Source: an uncultured Victivallis sp. (GTDB lineage: Bacteria > Verrucomicrobiota > Lentisphaeria > Victivallales > Victivallaceae). Taken from it: 48,355 bases of DNA. The stretch is from assembly GCA_944389815.1 (NCBI GenBank), contig CALXNS010000071.1, forward strand, positions 1 through 48,355. Reading direction: 5' to 3'. A program made the position numbers and the translations under genes. Shown here one piece after another: positions 36,004 through 43,958 of the stretch (its first letter is position 1; each line of letters begins with the position of its first letter). The notes beneath the pieces were generated by a model. The model was not told the DNA's origin. It did not search any database and saw only the letters and a program-made list of their open reading frames with translations.

Positions 36004-36208
36004 ACCAGATCCCGACCAGAAAGAACGCCGCTGAAAACAGTGCGAACATCACCCGGGCCGTCAGATAATACTCTTCCGGTCGGGCGCTGCCCGGCGCGGT
36101 CGTCCGCCCCGCCAGGCGGTTGAAGCTGCGGGTGTGAACATAACGGTGCAGATTTTTTCTCGTCTGCTGCCGTCTCTGCAGAGCCGCCGCGAGATTCGAC
36201 TGCGTCAT
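35990..36208 (-). CDS. Small basic protein with C-terminal membrane helix
   Basis: 72 residues. A basic N-terminal half (LQRRQQTRKNLHRYVHTRSFNRL) precedes a C-terminal membrane helix (about 52-70, VMFALFSAAFFLVGIWFTL). The start is 3 bases after the M42 peptidase stop, with GAGAG upstream, so it would be co-transcribed. The 3' end overlaps the convergent regulator gene by 14 bases. I do not recognise a family. It looks real from spacing and the clean membrane segment. Confidence 0.6.
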   Translation of the reverse strand: MTQSNLAAALQRRQQTRKNLHRYVHTRSFNRLAGRTTAPGSARPEEYYLTARVMFALFSAAFFLVGIWFTLR

Positions 36209-36211
36209 CTC

Positions 36212-37285
36212 TCAATCGATCCCGGGTCGGAAACTTTCGTTGCCCTGAAGTGAGGCGATCGTTTCCGTGAGCAACCGAACCGCGCCGTAGACATCCCGCA
36301 GGTCGCAGACTTCCACCGGAGAGTGCATGTAACGATTGGGAATGGAAAGCAGCGCAGTGGCAACGCCGGCACGGGTCATCTGGATCTGGGCGGCGTCGGT
36401 TCCGCCGGACGCGCGATGAGCGGCGGCCTCCTGATAATCGATTTTGAAATCGCCGGCAATCCGGCGCATCATTCGCCCGAGAACCGGATTGTTGTCACAG
36501 CTGCGATTGAGTTCGGGGCCGCGGCCGAGGCGGATGTCTCCAAGCTGTTTTTTGGGAATATCCGGAATGTCGGTCGCGAAGCCGACGTCGATGGCGAACC
36601 CGACGTGCGGATCGATTCCGAAAGTGCTGGTTGTCGCTCCGCGCAGCCCGACTTCTTCCTGCACCGAACCCACTCCGTAAACGGCAACATTGAGTTTACG
36701 GGCGGAGAGTTCACGCAACGTTTCCGCGACGACGAACGCGCCGACCTTGTCGTCCATGCCTTTGGACATGAAACGGTTTTCGTTGAACATGTGGAAATTG
36801 GAGCGGAGTGCGACCGGATCGCCGATTGCGACGACTTTCGCCGCTTCCTCTCTGCTTTCCGCTCCGATATCGATCCACATGTCGCTGAGATCGACGGCGT
36901 TTTCGCGTTCGGCCGGTTTGAGCAGATGGATCGGTTTTTTTCCGATCACGCCGCGGATGCGGCCGGATTCGGTCAGAATGTCCACTTCCGAAGCCGGGAC
37001 GTTGAGTTTGTCAATTCCGCCGTTGGGCCGGAAATAGAGCAATCCTTCGTCGGAGATGTGAACGATCTGGAAGCCGATCTCATCGTAGTGCCCGGCGAGC
37101 ATCACCCGCATGGAGGCGCCGGGATTGAGGATGCCGATCGTGTTGCCGAGCACATCGGTTTTCACCTCCGCGCAGAAGCCTTCAAGGTAATTGCGGAATG
37201 CTGCCGCCGATTCGGTTTCGAAACCGGACGGCCCCGAACAATTCATGAAATCGCTCAGAAATTTCATGCTGGATTTGGAAAACAT
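36212..37285 (-). CDS. M42 family glutamyl/deblocking aminopeptidase
   Basis: A 357-residue cytoplasmic metallo-aminopeptidase of the FrvX/TET family. Features are CSGPSGFE at the N-terminus, the metal ligands in AGHYDEIGFQI, the GMDDKVGAFV aspartate, the VQEEVGLRGA glutamate pair, IDVGFATDIPD, and the C-terminal SGGTDAAQIQ and MHSPVEVCDLRD histidine. ATG 37285 is chosen because the longer reading runs through the promoter. TET enzymes form large self-compartmentalised complexes that trim peptides. A small membrane protein gene follows. Confidence 0.93.
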   Translation of the reverse strand: MFSKSSMKFLSDFMNCSGPSGFETESAAAFRNYLEGFCAEVKTDVLGNTIGILNPGASMRVMLAGHYDEIGFQIVHISDEGLLYFRPNGGIDKLNVPASEVDILTESGRIRGVIGKKPIHLLKPAERENAVDLSDMWIDIGAESREEAAKVVAIGDPVALRSNFHMFNENRFMSKGMDDKVGAFVVAETLRELSARKLNVAVYGVGSVQEEVGLRGATTSTFGIDPHVGFAIDVGFATDIPDIPKKQLGDIRLGRGPELNRSCDNNPVLGRMMRRIAGDFKIDYQEAAAHRASGGTDAAQIQMTRAGVATALLSIPNRYMHSPVEVCDLRDVYGAVRLLTETIASLQGNESFRPGID

Positions 37286-37331
37286 TTTCAATCTACCCCC
37301 ATGTGAAAGTTCGATTTTTTTCTGATTCCAT

Positions 37332-37359
37332 ACGATAGCATGGAAAGAAAAATTTGCAA
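37332..37359 (-). promoter_or_regulatory. Promoter of M42 peptidase gene
   Basis: Minus strand: TTGCAA (37354-37359), 16 bp, TATCGT (37332-37337), 47 bases upstream of the ATG. It follows directly after the terminator of the upstream fabH operon. Confidence 0.6.
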
Positions 37360-37370
37360 TCAAGCAAAGT

Positions 37371-37407
37371 AAAATAAAAAACGCCCTCCCGATAAAACGA
37401 AGGGCGT
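37371..37407 (-). terminator. Intrinsic terminator of rpmF-plsX-fabH operon
   Basis: Minus strand: stem ACGCCCT / AGGGCGT followed by TTTTTATTTT, about 120 bases past the fabH stop. A second smaller hairpin (GGCxCCCGT / ACGGGxGCC, 37425-37445) lies between fabH and this terminator. Confidence 0.85.
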
Positions 37408-37524
37408 GATTTTCGTTCGAAGTCGGCACCCGTTGTACGGGAGCCATGTTTTTTCTTCCGGATAGAGAAAGAACTCAGTCGAGCTTCCTTTTCGGGACTG
37501 CGTGCGGTTTTTTCGATTTCCGGA

Positions 37525-38514
37525 TCAGTAGCGGATCAGCAGCGCCCCCCAGGTGAGCCCCCCGCCGAACGCGGTCAGCAATACGTAGTCGCCATGTTCA
37601 ATCAGGCCGCCGCGCGCCGCCTCGTCGAGACAGATGCCGATGGATGCCGCCGAGGTGTTGCCGTATTTGTTGACGTTGATGAAAACCCGTTCCTCCGGCA
37701 CTCCGAGCCGCGGCGCGACCGCGTGAATGATCCGGCTGTTGGCCTGATGCGGAATGACCAGTTTAATCGCCTCCGGGGCGATGCCGGAGTCTTCCAGAAC
37801 CTGTCTGCCCGCGCTGACCATCGCGTTGACCGCAAGCTTGAACACCTCCTTGCCGGCCATGTGAATGAAATGCTGATGGTTTGCAACCGTTTCGGCGGAT
37901 GTCGGAATTCTGCTCCCGCCCGCGGGGAGCTTGAGAATTTCCGTATAGCTTCCGTCGGAATGCAGATCGCTCGCGATCAGGCAGTCGGGAACAGCCGCGT
38001 CATCGCTGCTTTCCAACACCACCGCACCGGCGCCGTCGCCGAAGAGCACGCAGGTGTTGCGGTCGGTCCAGTCGGTGATGCAGGAGAGTTTCTCCGCCCC
38101 GCAGACCAGCACGCGACGGTAACGTTTGTTGGCCTTCATGAGCGAATGCGCGACTTCCAGCGAGAAGAGCAGACCGGAACAGGCCGCTTCCAGGTCAAAA
38201 CAGAACGCCCCCTCCGCTCCGAAACGCTGCTGGAGGATGCATCCGGTGCTCGGGAATACATGATCCGGGGTGATGGTTCCGACGATAATCGCGTCGAGAT
38301 CTTCGCCGCGGATGCCGGCCATTTCCAGCGCGCGGCGTCCGGCTTCATAAGCCATGTCGGAGGTCGCCTCGTTATCGGCGGCCAGGTGACGTTCCTCGAT
38401 ACCGGTTCGGGTGCGGATCCATTCGTCATTGGTCTCGACCATTTTTTCAAGATCCGCATTGGTTAGAATCCGTTCCGGGACATAGGAACCGGTGCCTGCT
38501 ATTCTTATGCTCAT
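37525..38514 (-). CDS. fabH: 3-oxoacyl-[ACP] synthase III
   Basis: Initiates type II fatty acid synthesis by condensing acyl-CoA with malonyl-ACP. 329 residues. The Cys-His-Asn triad is intact: Cys112 in LEAACSGLLF, His256 in IPHQANSRI and Asn286 in NKYGNTSAAS. NDEWIRTRTGIEERH and FGDGAGAVVLE are also family marks. AGGAG precedes the ATG at 38514; longer readings run into plsX. It is the last gene of the rpmF-plsX-fabH operon, 13 bases after plsX, and is followed by an intrinsic terminator. Confidence 0.98.
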   Translation of the reverse strand: MSIRIAGTGSYVPERILTNADLEKMVETNDEWIRTRTGIEERHLAADNEATSDMAYEAGRRALEMAGIRGEDLDAIIVGTITPDHVFPSTGCILQQRFGAEGAFCFDLEAACSGLLFSLEVAHSLMKANKRYRRVLVCGAEKLSCITDWTDRNTCVLFGDGAGAVVLESSDDAAVPDCLIASDLHSDGSYTEILKLPAGGSRIPTSAETVANHQHFIHMAGKEVFKLAVNAMVSAGRQVLEDSGIAPEAIKLVIPHQANSRIIHAVAPRLGVPEERVFINVNKYGNTSAASIGICLDEAARGGLIEHGDYVLLTAFGGGLTWGALLIRY

Positions 38515-38527
38515 GTGCACTCCTGAT

Positions 38528-39568
38528 TTATTTTTCGCGGGCGATTTTCTGTTCCAGTTCGGCGGTGGTGTTACCGGTTTCGTGCAGTTTTGCAACGATG
38601 CGGTCATTCAAGCCGAACTCCACACACTCCCCTGCGACCCGGATGGCGTTCCGAACCGCCTTCGGATTGGAGGAACCATGCCCGATGATACAAATTCCAT
38701 TAATTCCAAGCAACGGCGCTCCTCCGATGTCGGCGGCGTCGCCGAATGCCGCAAGTTCGCGGAAGGCGTTTTTCGCGAGCATGGCGCCTGCGACCCGGAT
38801 GGCGTTCTTCGTGAGAACCCGTTTCAGCCAGAACATCGTGGATTTCGCCAGGCCTTCCGCGCCCTTGAGCAGAACATTTCCTGCGAAACCGTCACAGATC
38901 AACACCTGTGCCGCACCTTCAAAAATCGCATCCGCCTCTACGTTGCCGACGAAGTTGACCGGTTGCTGTTCCAGCAGTTTGAAGGCCTCCTTCGTGAGAG
39001 CGCTGCCCTTGATGTCTTCGCCGCCGACACTGAGAAGACCCACCGCCGGCGAAGCCATCTTAAAAAGATACTGGGCGTAAATTTCGCCCATAATCGCAAA
39101 CTGTGTCAGATTGACCGCGGTACAGTCCGGATTGGCGCCGGCATCTATTAAAATGAAACGCCCCTGTTGTGCCGGCAGGCTCGCCGCCAGTGCGGGGCGG
39201 TCGACGCCCGGCAGTGTTCGAACCAGAACCTTGGTGGCGGCGACGGTTGCACCGGTATGTCCCGGCGTCACCATGGCGTCGACGGCTTTCTCCTTGAGGA
39301 GCCGGGCGCATACGGTAATGGAGGAGTTGCGTTTGCCGCGCAGCGAAATGGCCGAGGGTTCCGACATTTCGCAGACGGTATCGGCATTCACAAGTTCGAT
39401 GCGCGGATGACCCGTCAGGCCGTATTTCTCCAGATAAAACGGCAGCTTGGCCACTGGACCGACCAGCACGAAGTTGTAATGCGGAAAATCCGCCACCGCT
39501 TCGGCCAATCCTTCAATGACCACGCCGGGAGCATAATCGCCCCCCATCGCATCCACGGCAATTTTCAT
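38528..39568 (-). CDS. plsX: Phosphate acyltransferase PlsX
   Basis: Makes acyl-phosphate from acyl-ACP for phospholipid synthesis. 346 residues. MKIAVDAMGGDYAPGVVIEGL, SSITVCARLLKEKAVDAMVTPGHTGATVA, FILIDAGANPDC, VGLLSVGGEDIKGSALTKEAF, FVGNVEADAIFEGAAQVLICDGFAGNVLLKGAEGLA and APLLGINGICIIGHGSSN are all PlsX signatures. It sits between rpmF and fabH, the conserved bacterial arrangement. Confidence 0.98.
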   Translation of the reverse strand: MKIAVDAMGGDYAPGVVIEGLAEAVADFPHYNFVLVGPVAKLPFYLEKYGLTGHPRIELVNADTVCEMSEPSAISLRGKRNSSITVCARLLKEKAVDAMVTPGHTGATVAATKVLVRTLPGVDRPALAASLPAQQGRFILIDAGANPDCTAVNLTQFAIMGEIYAQYLFKMASPAVGLLSVGGEDIKGSALTKEAFKLLEQQPVNFVGNVEADAIFEGAAQVLICDGFAGNVLLKGAEGLAKSTMFWLKRVLTKNAIRVAGAMLAKNAFRELAAFGDAADIGGAPLLGINGICIIGHGSSNPKAVRNAIRVAGECVEFGLNDRIVAKLHETGNTTAELEQKIAREK

Positions 39569-39611
39569 GCACCCCTCCGAACCCCGGCCGCATGTGTGAT
39601 GAGGCCGGTAA

Positions 39612-39791
39612 TTACGCTTCCGCGCTCACGACCTGCTTGCCGTTGTAATAACCGCAGGACGGGCAGACCCGGTGCGGCGTCGACGGCGCGGAGCAGTTGG
39701 TGCAGTAGGTTGCCTGGACGCCTTCGTAACGGTTGGCGGCCTTGCGCTGACGGCGCTTCATGCGCGAAGTTTTACGTTTCGGAACAGCCAT
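39612..39791 (-). CDS. rpmF: 50S ribosomal protein L32
   Basis: 59 residues, too short for most gene lists. MAVPKRKTSRMKRRQRKA is the canonical L32 start. The zinc-binding pattern is YCTNCSAPSTPHRVCPSCGYY, with CxxC...CxxC all present, so this is the zinc-containing (C+) form. AAGGAGG lies 6 bases before the ATG. It heads the rpmF-plsX-fabH operon. The yceD (DUF177) gene that often precedes rpmF is not here. Confidence 0.98.
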   Translation of the reverse strand: MAVPKRKTSRMKRRQRKAANRYEGVQATYCTNCSAPSTPHRVCPSCGYYNGKQVVSAEA

Positions 39792-39860
39792 TTTGAGCCT
39801 CCTTGAGATTCGTTGTTGGTTTTATCTTTCAAATTGAAAATCCATTCATACAGGTGGTTG

Positions 39861-39888
39861 AATATATCACGGAAACGGATTTTTTCAA
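39861..39888 (-). promoter_or_regulatory. Promoter of rpmF-plsX-fabH
   Basis: Minus strand: TTGAAA (39883-39888), 16 bp, TATATT (39861-39866), 70 bases upstream of rpmF. It is divergent from the ROK kinase promoter. Confidence 0.7.
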
Positions 39889-39960
39889 GCGCGCGTTTGT
39901 GATTATCCGAAAAAAAGCGGTCACAGGACGCAACTTCCGACGATTTTCGGGGCCGATCAT

Positions 39961-39989
39961 TTGCAAAAACGTCCCGATGGCGTTACTCT
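39961..39989 (+). promoter_or_regulatory. Promoter of ROK kinase operon
   Basis: TTGCAA (39961-39966), 17 bp, TACTCT (39984-39989). The -10 box is weak. About 43 bases of leader follow before the ATG at 40039. Confidence 0.5.
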
Positions 39990-40038
39990 AATAAACGGAA
40001 ACTGACAATAAAATATTGTGACGGAAAGCGTTTGCTCT

Positions 40039-41010
40039 ATGATGAAAAATCCCCTGCTGATCGGTTTTGACATCGGCGGCACCAAATGTGCCGCGATTCT
40101 GGGACGGCGCAACGATGACGGTTTGCTGGAAGTGTTGGGTAAATCAGTGTTCCCGACGCGGGATTATCCACGACCGTCGGCCTGTCTGGAGGAACTCGCG
40201 CGCCGGGCGGAGGCATTGCTTGAAGGGCGGCACGCCGCCGGGATCGGCGTCTCCTGCGGCGGTCCGCTCTCCAGTCGGGCGGGCGTGGTGCTCGGGCCGC
40301 CGAATCTGCCCGGATGGAACAACGTGCCGGTCACGGCGCCGCTTGCGGCGCGTTTCGGGTGTCCGGCGCGGCTTCAGAACGACGCCAATGCCGGGGCGCT
40401 GGCGGAATGGAAGGCCGGCGCCGGACGCGGCAGTGATTCGATGGCGTTTCTGACGTTCGGCACCGGACTGGGAGCCGGGTTGATTCTCAATGGGCGGTTG
40501 TATGCGGGGGCGGACGATCTGGCCGGTGAATGCGGCCATCTGCGGCTGGCGCCCTTCGGGCCGGTCGGATTCGGCAAGAGCGGTTCGTTCGAAGGGTTCT
40601 GTTCAGGCGGAGGCATTGCTCAGCTTGCGGCGGTTCGGGCGCGGGAGATTCTGCAGCGCGGCGGATCGCTTCCGTGGTGCCGTTCCATTGACGAACTCGG
40701 TTCGATCACGGCTAAATCGGTCGGCGATGCCGCCGACGCCGGGGACGAAATTGCCCGGGCGGTCTACGCCGAGTGCGGCGGATATCTGGGGCGGGGGCTT
40801 GCAATTTTAATCGATCTGCTCAATCTGGATCGGATCGTGATCGGCAGCATCTTTGCGCGTTCGGAACATCTGCTCCGGCCGGCGATGGAGCTGGAGATCG
40901 CCCGCGAAGCGCTGCCCGCCGCGGCGGAACGGTGCAGAATCGTACCGGCTCAACTGGGCGAATCGATTGGCGACATTGCCGCGCTGGCCGTGGCGGCGGG
41001 GGAGTATTGA
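40039..41010 (+). CDS. ROK family sugar kinase (glucokinase-like)
   Basis: 323 residues. IGFDIGGTKCAAILG is the phosphate-1 loop. GVSCGGPLSSRAGVVLGPPNLPGWNNVPV, LQNDANAGALAEWKAG (catalytic Asp in NDAN), LTFGTGLGAGLILNGRLYAG and GECGHLRL are ROK motifs. The zinc-binding CxCGxxGCxE motif expected next reads GFGKSGSFEGFCSG: the E..SG end is kept but the first cysteines are gone. The start at 40039 or 40042 is preferred to GTG 40018 because GGAAAG lies upstream. It is followed after 3 bases by a metallo-beta-lactamase-fold hydrolase. The sugar is unknown. Confidence 0.88.
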   Translation: MMKNPLLIGFDIGGTKCAAILGRRNDDGLLEVLGKSVFPTRDYPRPSACLEELARRAEALLEGRHAAGIGVSCGGPLSSRAGVVLGPPNLPGWNNVPVTAPLAARFGCPARLQNDANAGALAEWKAGAGRGSDSMAFLTFGTGLGAGLILNGRLYAGADDLAGECGHLRLAPFGPVGFGKSGSFEGFCSGGGIAQLAAVRAREILQRGGSLPWCRSIDELGSITAKSVGDAADAGDEIARAVYAECGGYLGRGLAILIDLLNLDRIVIGSIFARSEHLLRPAMELEIAREALPAAAERCRIVPAQLGESIGDIAALAVAAGEY

Positions 41011-41013
41011 AGT

Positions 41014-41637
41014 ATGGCGTTCCGGGTTCGGCAGCTGGCGGTGGGAGGTTTCGACCACAATTTTTCGTATCTGGTTACGGCACCGAACGGCGACGCCCTG
41101 CTGGTTGATCCGACCGGGGATGCGGAGTTGATCCGTGCGGCGGTAAAGGAAGCCGGTGCGATCATGCCGCGTTACATTCTTTTAACGCACGGCCATCTGG
41201 ATCACACGCAATCGCTGGGGGAAGCGTCGGTTTTCTTTCCTGCGCCGGTCGTTTCGCATCCGACGAATCCGGCGGCGGGGAAAATTCGACTGATCGACAA
41301 TCAGGTTCTGCCCTTCGGCGGTGAAGACGGCGGCATTCAGGCGATTTTCACGCCGGGGCACAGCCGTGATTCGGTCTGCTACCGTCTGACGGACGATTCG
41401 GCGTTGTTCACGGGGGATGTGCTGTTTGTCGGCTGTGTCGGCTTCTGCCGTTCGAAGGACATGTACCGGAGTTTGATGCGGCGGATTCTGCCGCTGGCGG
41501 ATTCGTTGAAGGTTTATTCGGGGCACGATTACGGCGAAGTGCCGTTCCGGTCGCTCGGGGAGGAGAAGCGGTTGAATCCATTTCTGCGGTGTACGACGCC
41601 GGAGGAGTTCCGCGAACTGCTCCGCAAACTGGATTGA
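41014..41637 (+). CDS. Metallo-beta-lactamase-fold hydrolase (glyoxalase II-like)
   Basis: 207 residues. The metal-binding motif is LLTHGHLDHTQSL (59-64 HGHLDH). Further ligands are the FTPGHSRDSVCY histidine, LFTGDVLFVGCVGFCR aspartate and YSGHDYGEVPF histidine, all in the order seen in glyoxalase II and related thioester hydrolases. It lies 3 bases after the ROK kinase gene and 53 bases before the Aas-like gene. The substrate is unknown. Confidence 0.88.
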   Translation: MAFRVRQLAVGGFDHNFSYLVTAPNGDALLVDPTGDAELIRAAVKEAGAIMPRYILLTHGHLDHTQSLGEASVFFPAPVVSHPTNPAAGKIRLIDNQVLPFGGEDGGIQAIFTPGHSRDSVCYRLTDDSALFTGDVLFVGCVGFCRSKDMYRSLMRRILPLADSLKVYSGHDYGEVPFRSLGEEKRLNPFLRCTTPEEFRELLRKLD

Positions 41638-41690
41638 ACGATCGGGCACGGCGGAGAGGTTTTTTTCAACAGGGAGTCGAACGGATCATC

Positions 41691-43958
41691 ATGGACGGGA
41701 CCGCGTGGTTCATATTGCTGGATATCATTGTTTTAGGCGGAATGCTGCTCTTTTTTCTGAAGCCGTATTACACGCTCAGATTGATTTTAATTCTCCTGCG
41801 GATTGTCGGGTTGCGGTTGAGGGTGCGCGGACGGGAGAATATTCCGGCTTCCGGCGCGGTGCTTCTGGTGTCGAACCATGTTTCGCTGGTGGATTTGATT
41901 TTAATGCAGGGACTGGTGCGCCGTCCGGTACGTTTCATGATCCGGCAGGAGATTTTCGATTTTCTGCCGACGCGGTTTCTCTTCTGGTATTTGAACGTGC
42001 TGCGGGTGCCGGATGCGCGTCACCCGAAGGCGATGATGTGTTTTCTCTCGCAGGCGCGGCGGAAACTGGCGAATGGTGAAGTGCTCTGTTTCTTTCCGGA
42101 GGGCGGCATTTCCGGAAACGGCGGATTGATGCGGTTCCGTTCCGGCGCGGCGCCGCTGCTGCCGGAAGGGGTGGCGGTGACGGTGATTCCGGTTCGGATC
42201 GGGATGTTGTGGGGGCGATTGTTTACCTGGCATGACGGAAAACTGCGTTTCCGGCGGCCGCGGACGTGGCCGGTGGATTTCAACATCAACATCGGTGCGC
42301 CGGTGGCGCCGTCGTTGACGGCATTTCAACTCCGGCAGCGGATTTCGGAACTCGGCGCCGAGGCGGAAATGGGACCGCAGCCCGGTGAGACGCCGCTGCA
42401 TACGGCGTTCGCACTGCGGGCGAAACGGCATCCGTTTCAGTTCACCTACGCCGAAGCGGCCGGAACCCGGGCGCCGAATTTGAAATTTCTGATCAAGATT
42501 GCATTGTTGTCGCGGGAGTTCCGCGCACTGGATCCGGCGGAGGACGTGTGTTACATCGGGGTGTTGCTGCCGAACTGTCTGCCGCTGGCGGCGACGTTGT
42601 TCGGGGTGCTGTTTGCCGATCGGACGCCGGGTATTCTGAACTTCAGTGCCGGACGGGAAATGGCGCTCGATTCGGCCCGGCGCGCCGGAATCCGACGGAT
42701 CATCACCAGCAGGAAATTTCTGGAAAAACTGAAGTGGGAACCGTCGGAGGAAATGGTGTTTCTGGAGGATATCGCAGGTAACATCACTTCCGCGGCGGCT
42801 CTGTCGATGGCGTTGAAGGTGATGTTTCTGCCCGGGCGGATTCTGGTGCGGCATCTGGCGCCGCGGAGCGGGTTCGACGTCTGGCACGAGGCGGTGCTCT
42901 TGTTTTCCAGCGGTTCAACCGGCCGGCCCAAGGGGGTGATGCTGACGCATCGGAACATCAACTCCGATCTCTGGTCGTTCTGGAGGATGGTCGACTGGAC
43001 GCCGCGGGAGCGGCTGGCGGGGAATCTGCCGATCTTTCACGCTTACGGTTATACGGTATTGTTCGCGTTTCCGGCGCTCTCGGGAACGCCGGTGGCGTAT
43101 GTGCCCAATCCGCTGGACGCCGGAGCGGTGGTGCGTTCGATCGCCGATTTCAAGGTGACGCTCCTGACTGCGACGCCGACATTTCTTGCCGCCTACATGC
43201 GGAAGGCGACTCCGGAGGATTTGAAATCTCTCCGGCTGGTGATTACCGGTGCGGAAAAACTGCGTCCGGAACTCTCCCGGAAATTCCGCGAATTCACCGG
43301 GCTGGAGATTGTCGAGGGGTACGGCTGCACGGAGCTCTCGCCCATCGTCACGATCAATTTGTGCAACTCTATTTACATGCTCGGCCGTCGCGCCGAACAC
43401 CCCGGCAGCATCGGCGTGGCGATGCCGGGCATTCATGCGCGGGTTGTCTCCGACAGCGGACGGGAACTTGGTGCGAATGAATCAGGGCGTCTCCAGTTCA
43501 AGGGCGGCATCGTCATGAAGGGATATCTCAATGAACCGGCGGCGACGGCCCGGGTGATGCGCAACGGTTATTACGATACCGGCGACATCGCGCGGATGGC
43601 CGAGGACGGATATGTCTACATTACCGGACGTGCATCGCGTTTCAGCAAGATCGGCGGAGAGATGGTTTCGCACGAGACGGTCGAGCAGTTGATTGGGGAA
43701 ATCCGCAACGCCGACAGTCGGGAAGTTGCCGTCGCCGGATGTTCCGATCCGAAACGCGGCGAACGGCTGCTGGTGTTTTATACGCCGGAAGATTTCGATC
43801 CCGCCGCCGTCGCGGAAGCGTTGCGCGGTCGCGGGCTGCCGAATTTGTGGATTCCCAAACGGGAGGATTTCATCCGGGTCGAACAGTTGCCGCTGCTGGG
43901 CAGCGGCAAACTTGATCTGCGCCGCCTCAAGGCAATGGCGGCAGAGCACGCAGGATGA
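41691..43958 (+). CDS. Aas-like bifunctional acyltransferase / acyl-ACP synthetase
   Basis: 755 residues. An N-terminal membrane segment (about 6-23) leads into a PlsC-type acyltransferase domain with SNHVSLVD (HX4D, 62-68) and FPEGGISGNGGLMRFRSGA. The C-terminal two thirds are an AMP-forming ligase: LFSSGSTGRPKGVMLTH (about 404-420), EGYGCTELSPIV, YYDTGDIARMAEDGYVYITGR and the C-terminal lysine in LLGSGKLDLRRLKA. E. coli Aas has the same order and re-acylates lysophospholipids. It lacks the central major-facilitator (LplT) domain seen in some fusions. The start at 41691 excludes a longer reading that covers the end of the hydrolase gene. The 3' end overlaps convergent dsbD by 32 bases. Confidence 0.9.
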   Translation: MDGTAWFILLDIIVLGGMLLFFLKPYYTLRLILILLRIVGLRLRVRGRENIPASGAVLLVSNHVSLVDLILMQGLVRRPVRFMIRQEIFDFLPTRFLFWYLNVLRVPDARHPKAMMCFLSQARRKLANGEVLCFFPEGGISGNGGLMRFRSGAAPLLPEGVAVTVIPVRIGMLWGRLFTWHDGKLRFRRPRTWPVDFNINIGAPVAPSLTAFQLRQRISELGAEAEMGPQPGETPLHTAFALRAKRHPFQFTYAEAAGTRAPNLKFLIKIALLSREFRALDPAEDVCYIGVLLPNCLPLAATLFGVLFADRTPGILNFSAGREMALDSARRAGIRRIITSRKFLEKLKWEPSEEMVFLEDIAGNITSAAALSMALKVMFLPGRILVRHLAPRSGFDVWHEAVLLFSSGSTGRPKGVMLTHRNINSDLWSFWRMVDWTPRERLAGNLPIFHAYGYTVLFAFPALSGTPVAYVPNPLDAGAVVRSIADFKVTLLTATPTFLAAYMRKATPEDLKSLRLVITGAEKLRPELSRKFREFTGLEIVEGYGCTELSPIVTINLCNSIYMLGRRAEHPGSIGVAMPGIHARVVSDSGRELGANESGRLQFKGGIVMKGYLNEPAATARVMRNGYYDTGDIARMAEDGYVYITGRASRFSKIGGEMVSHETVEQLIGEIRNADSREVAVAGCSDPKRGERLLVFYTPEDFDPAAVAEALRGRGLPNLWIPKREDFIRVEQLPLLGSGKLDLRRLKAMAAEHAG

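Noticed and set aside
37408..37524. Possible small RNA between the fabH stop and its terminator (hairpin at 37425-37445)
   Set aside because: One short hairpin and a distant terminator are not enough; no separate promoter is visible and it reads as a 3' untranslated region.
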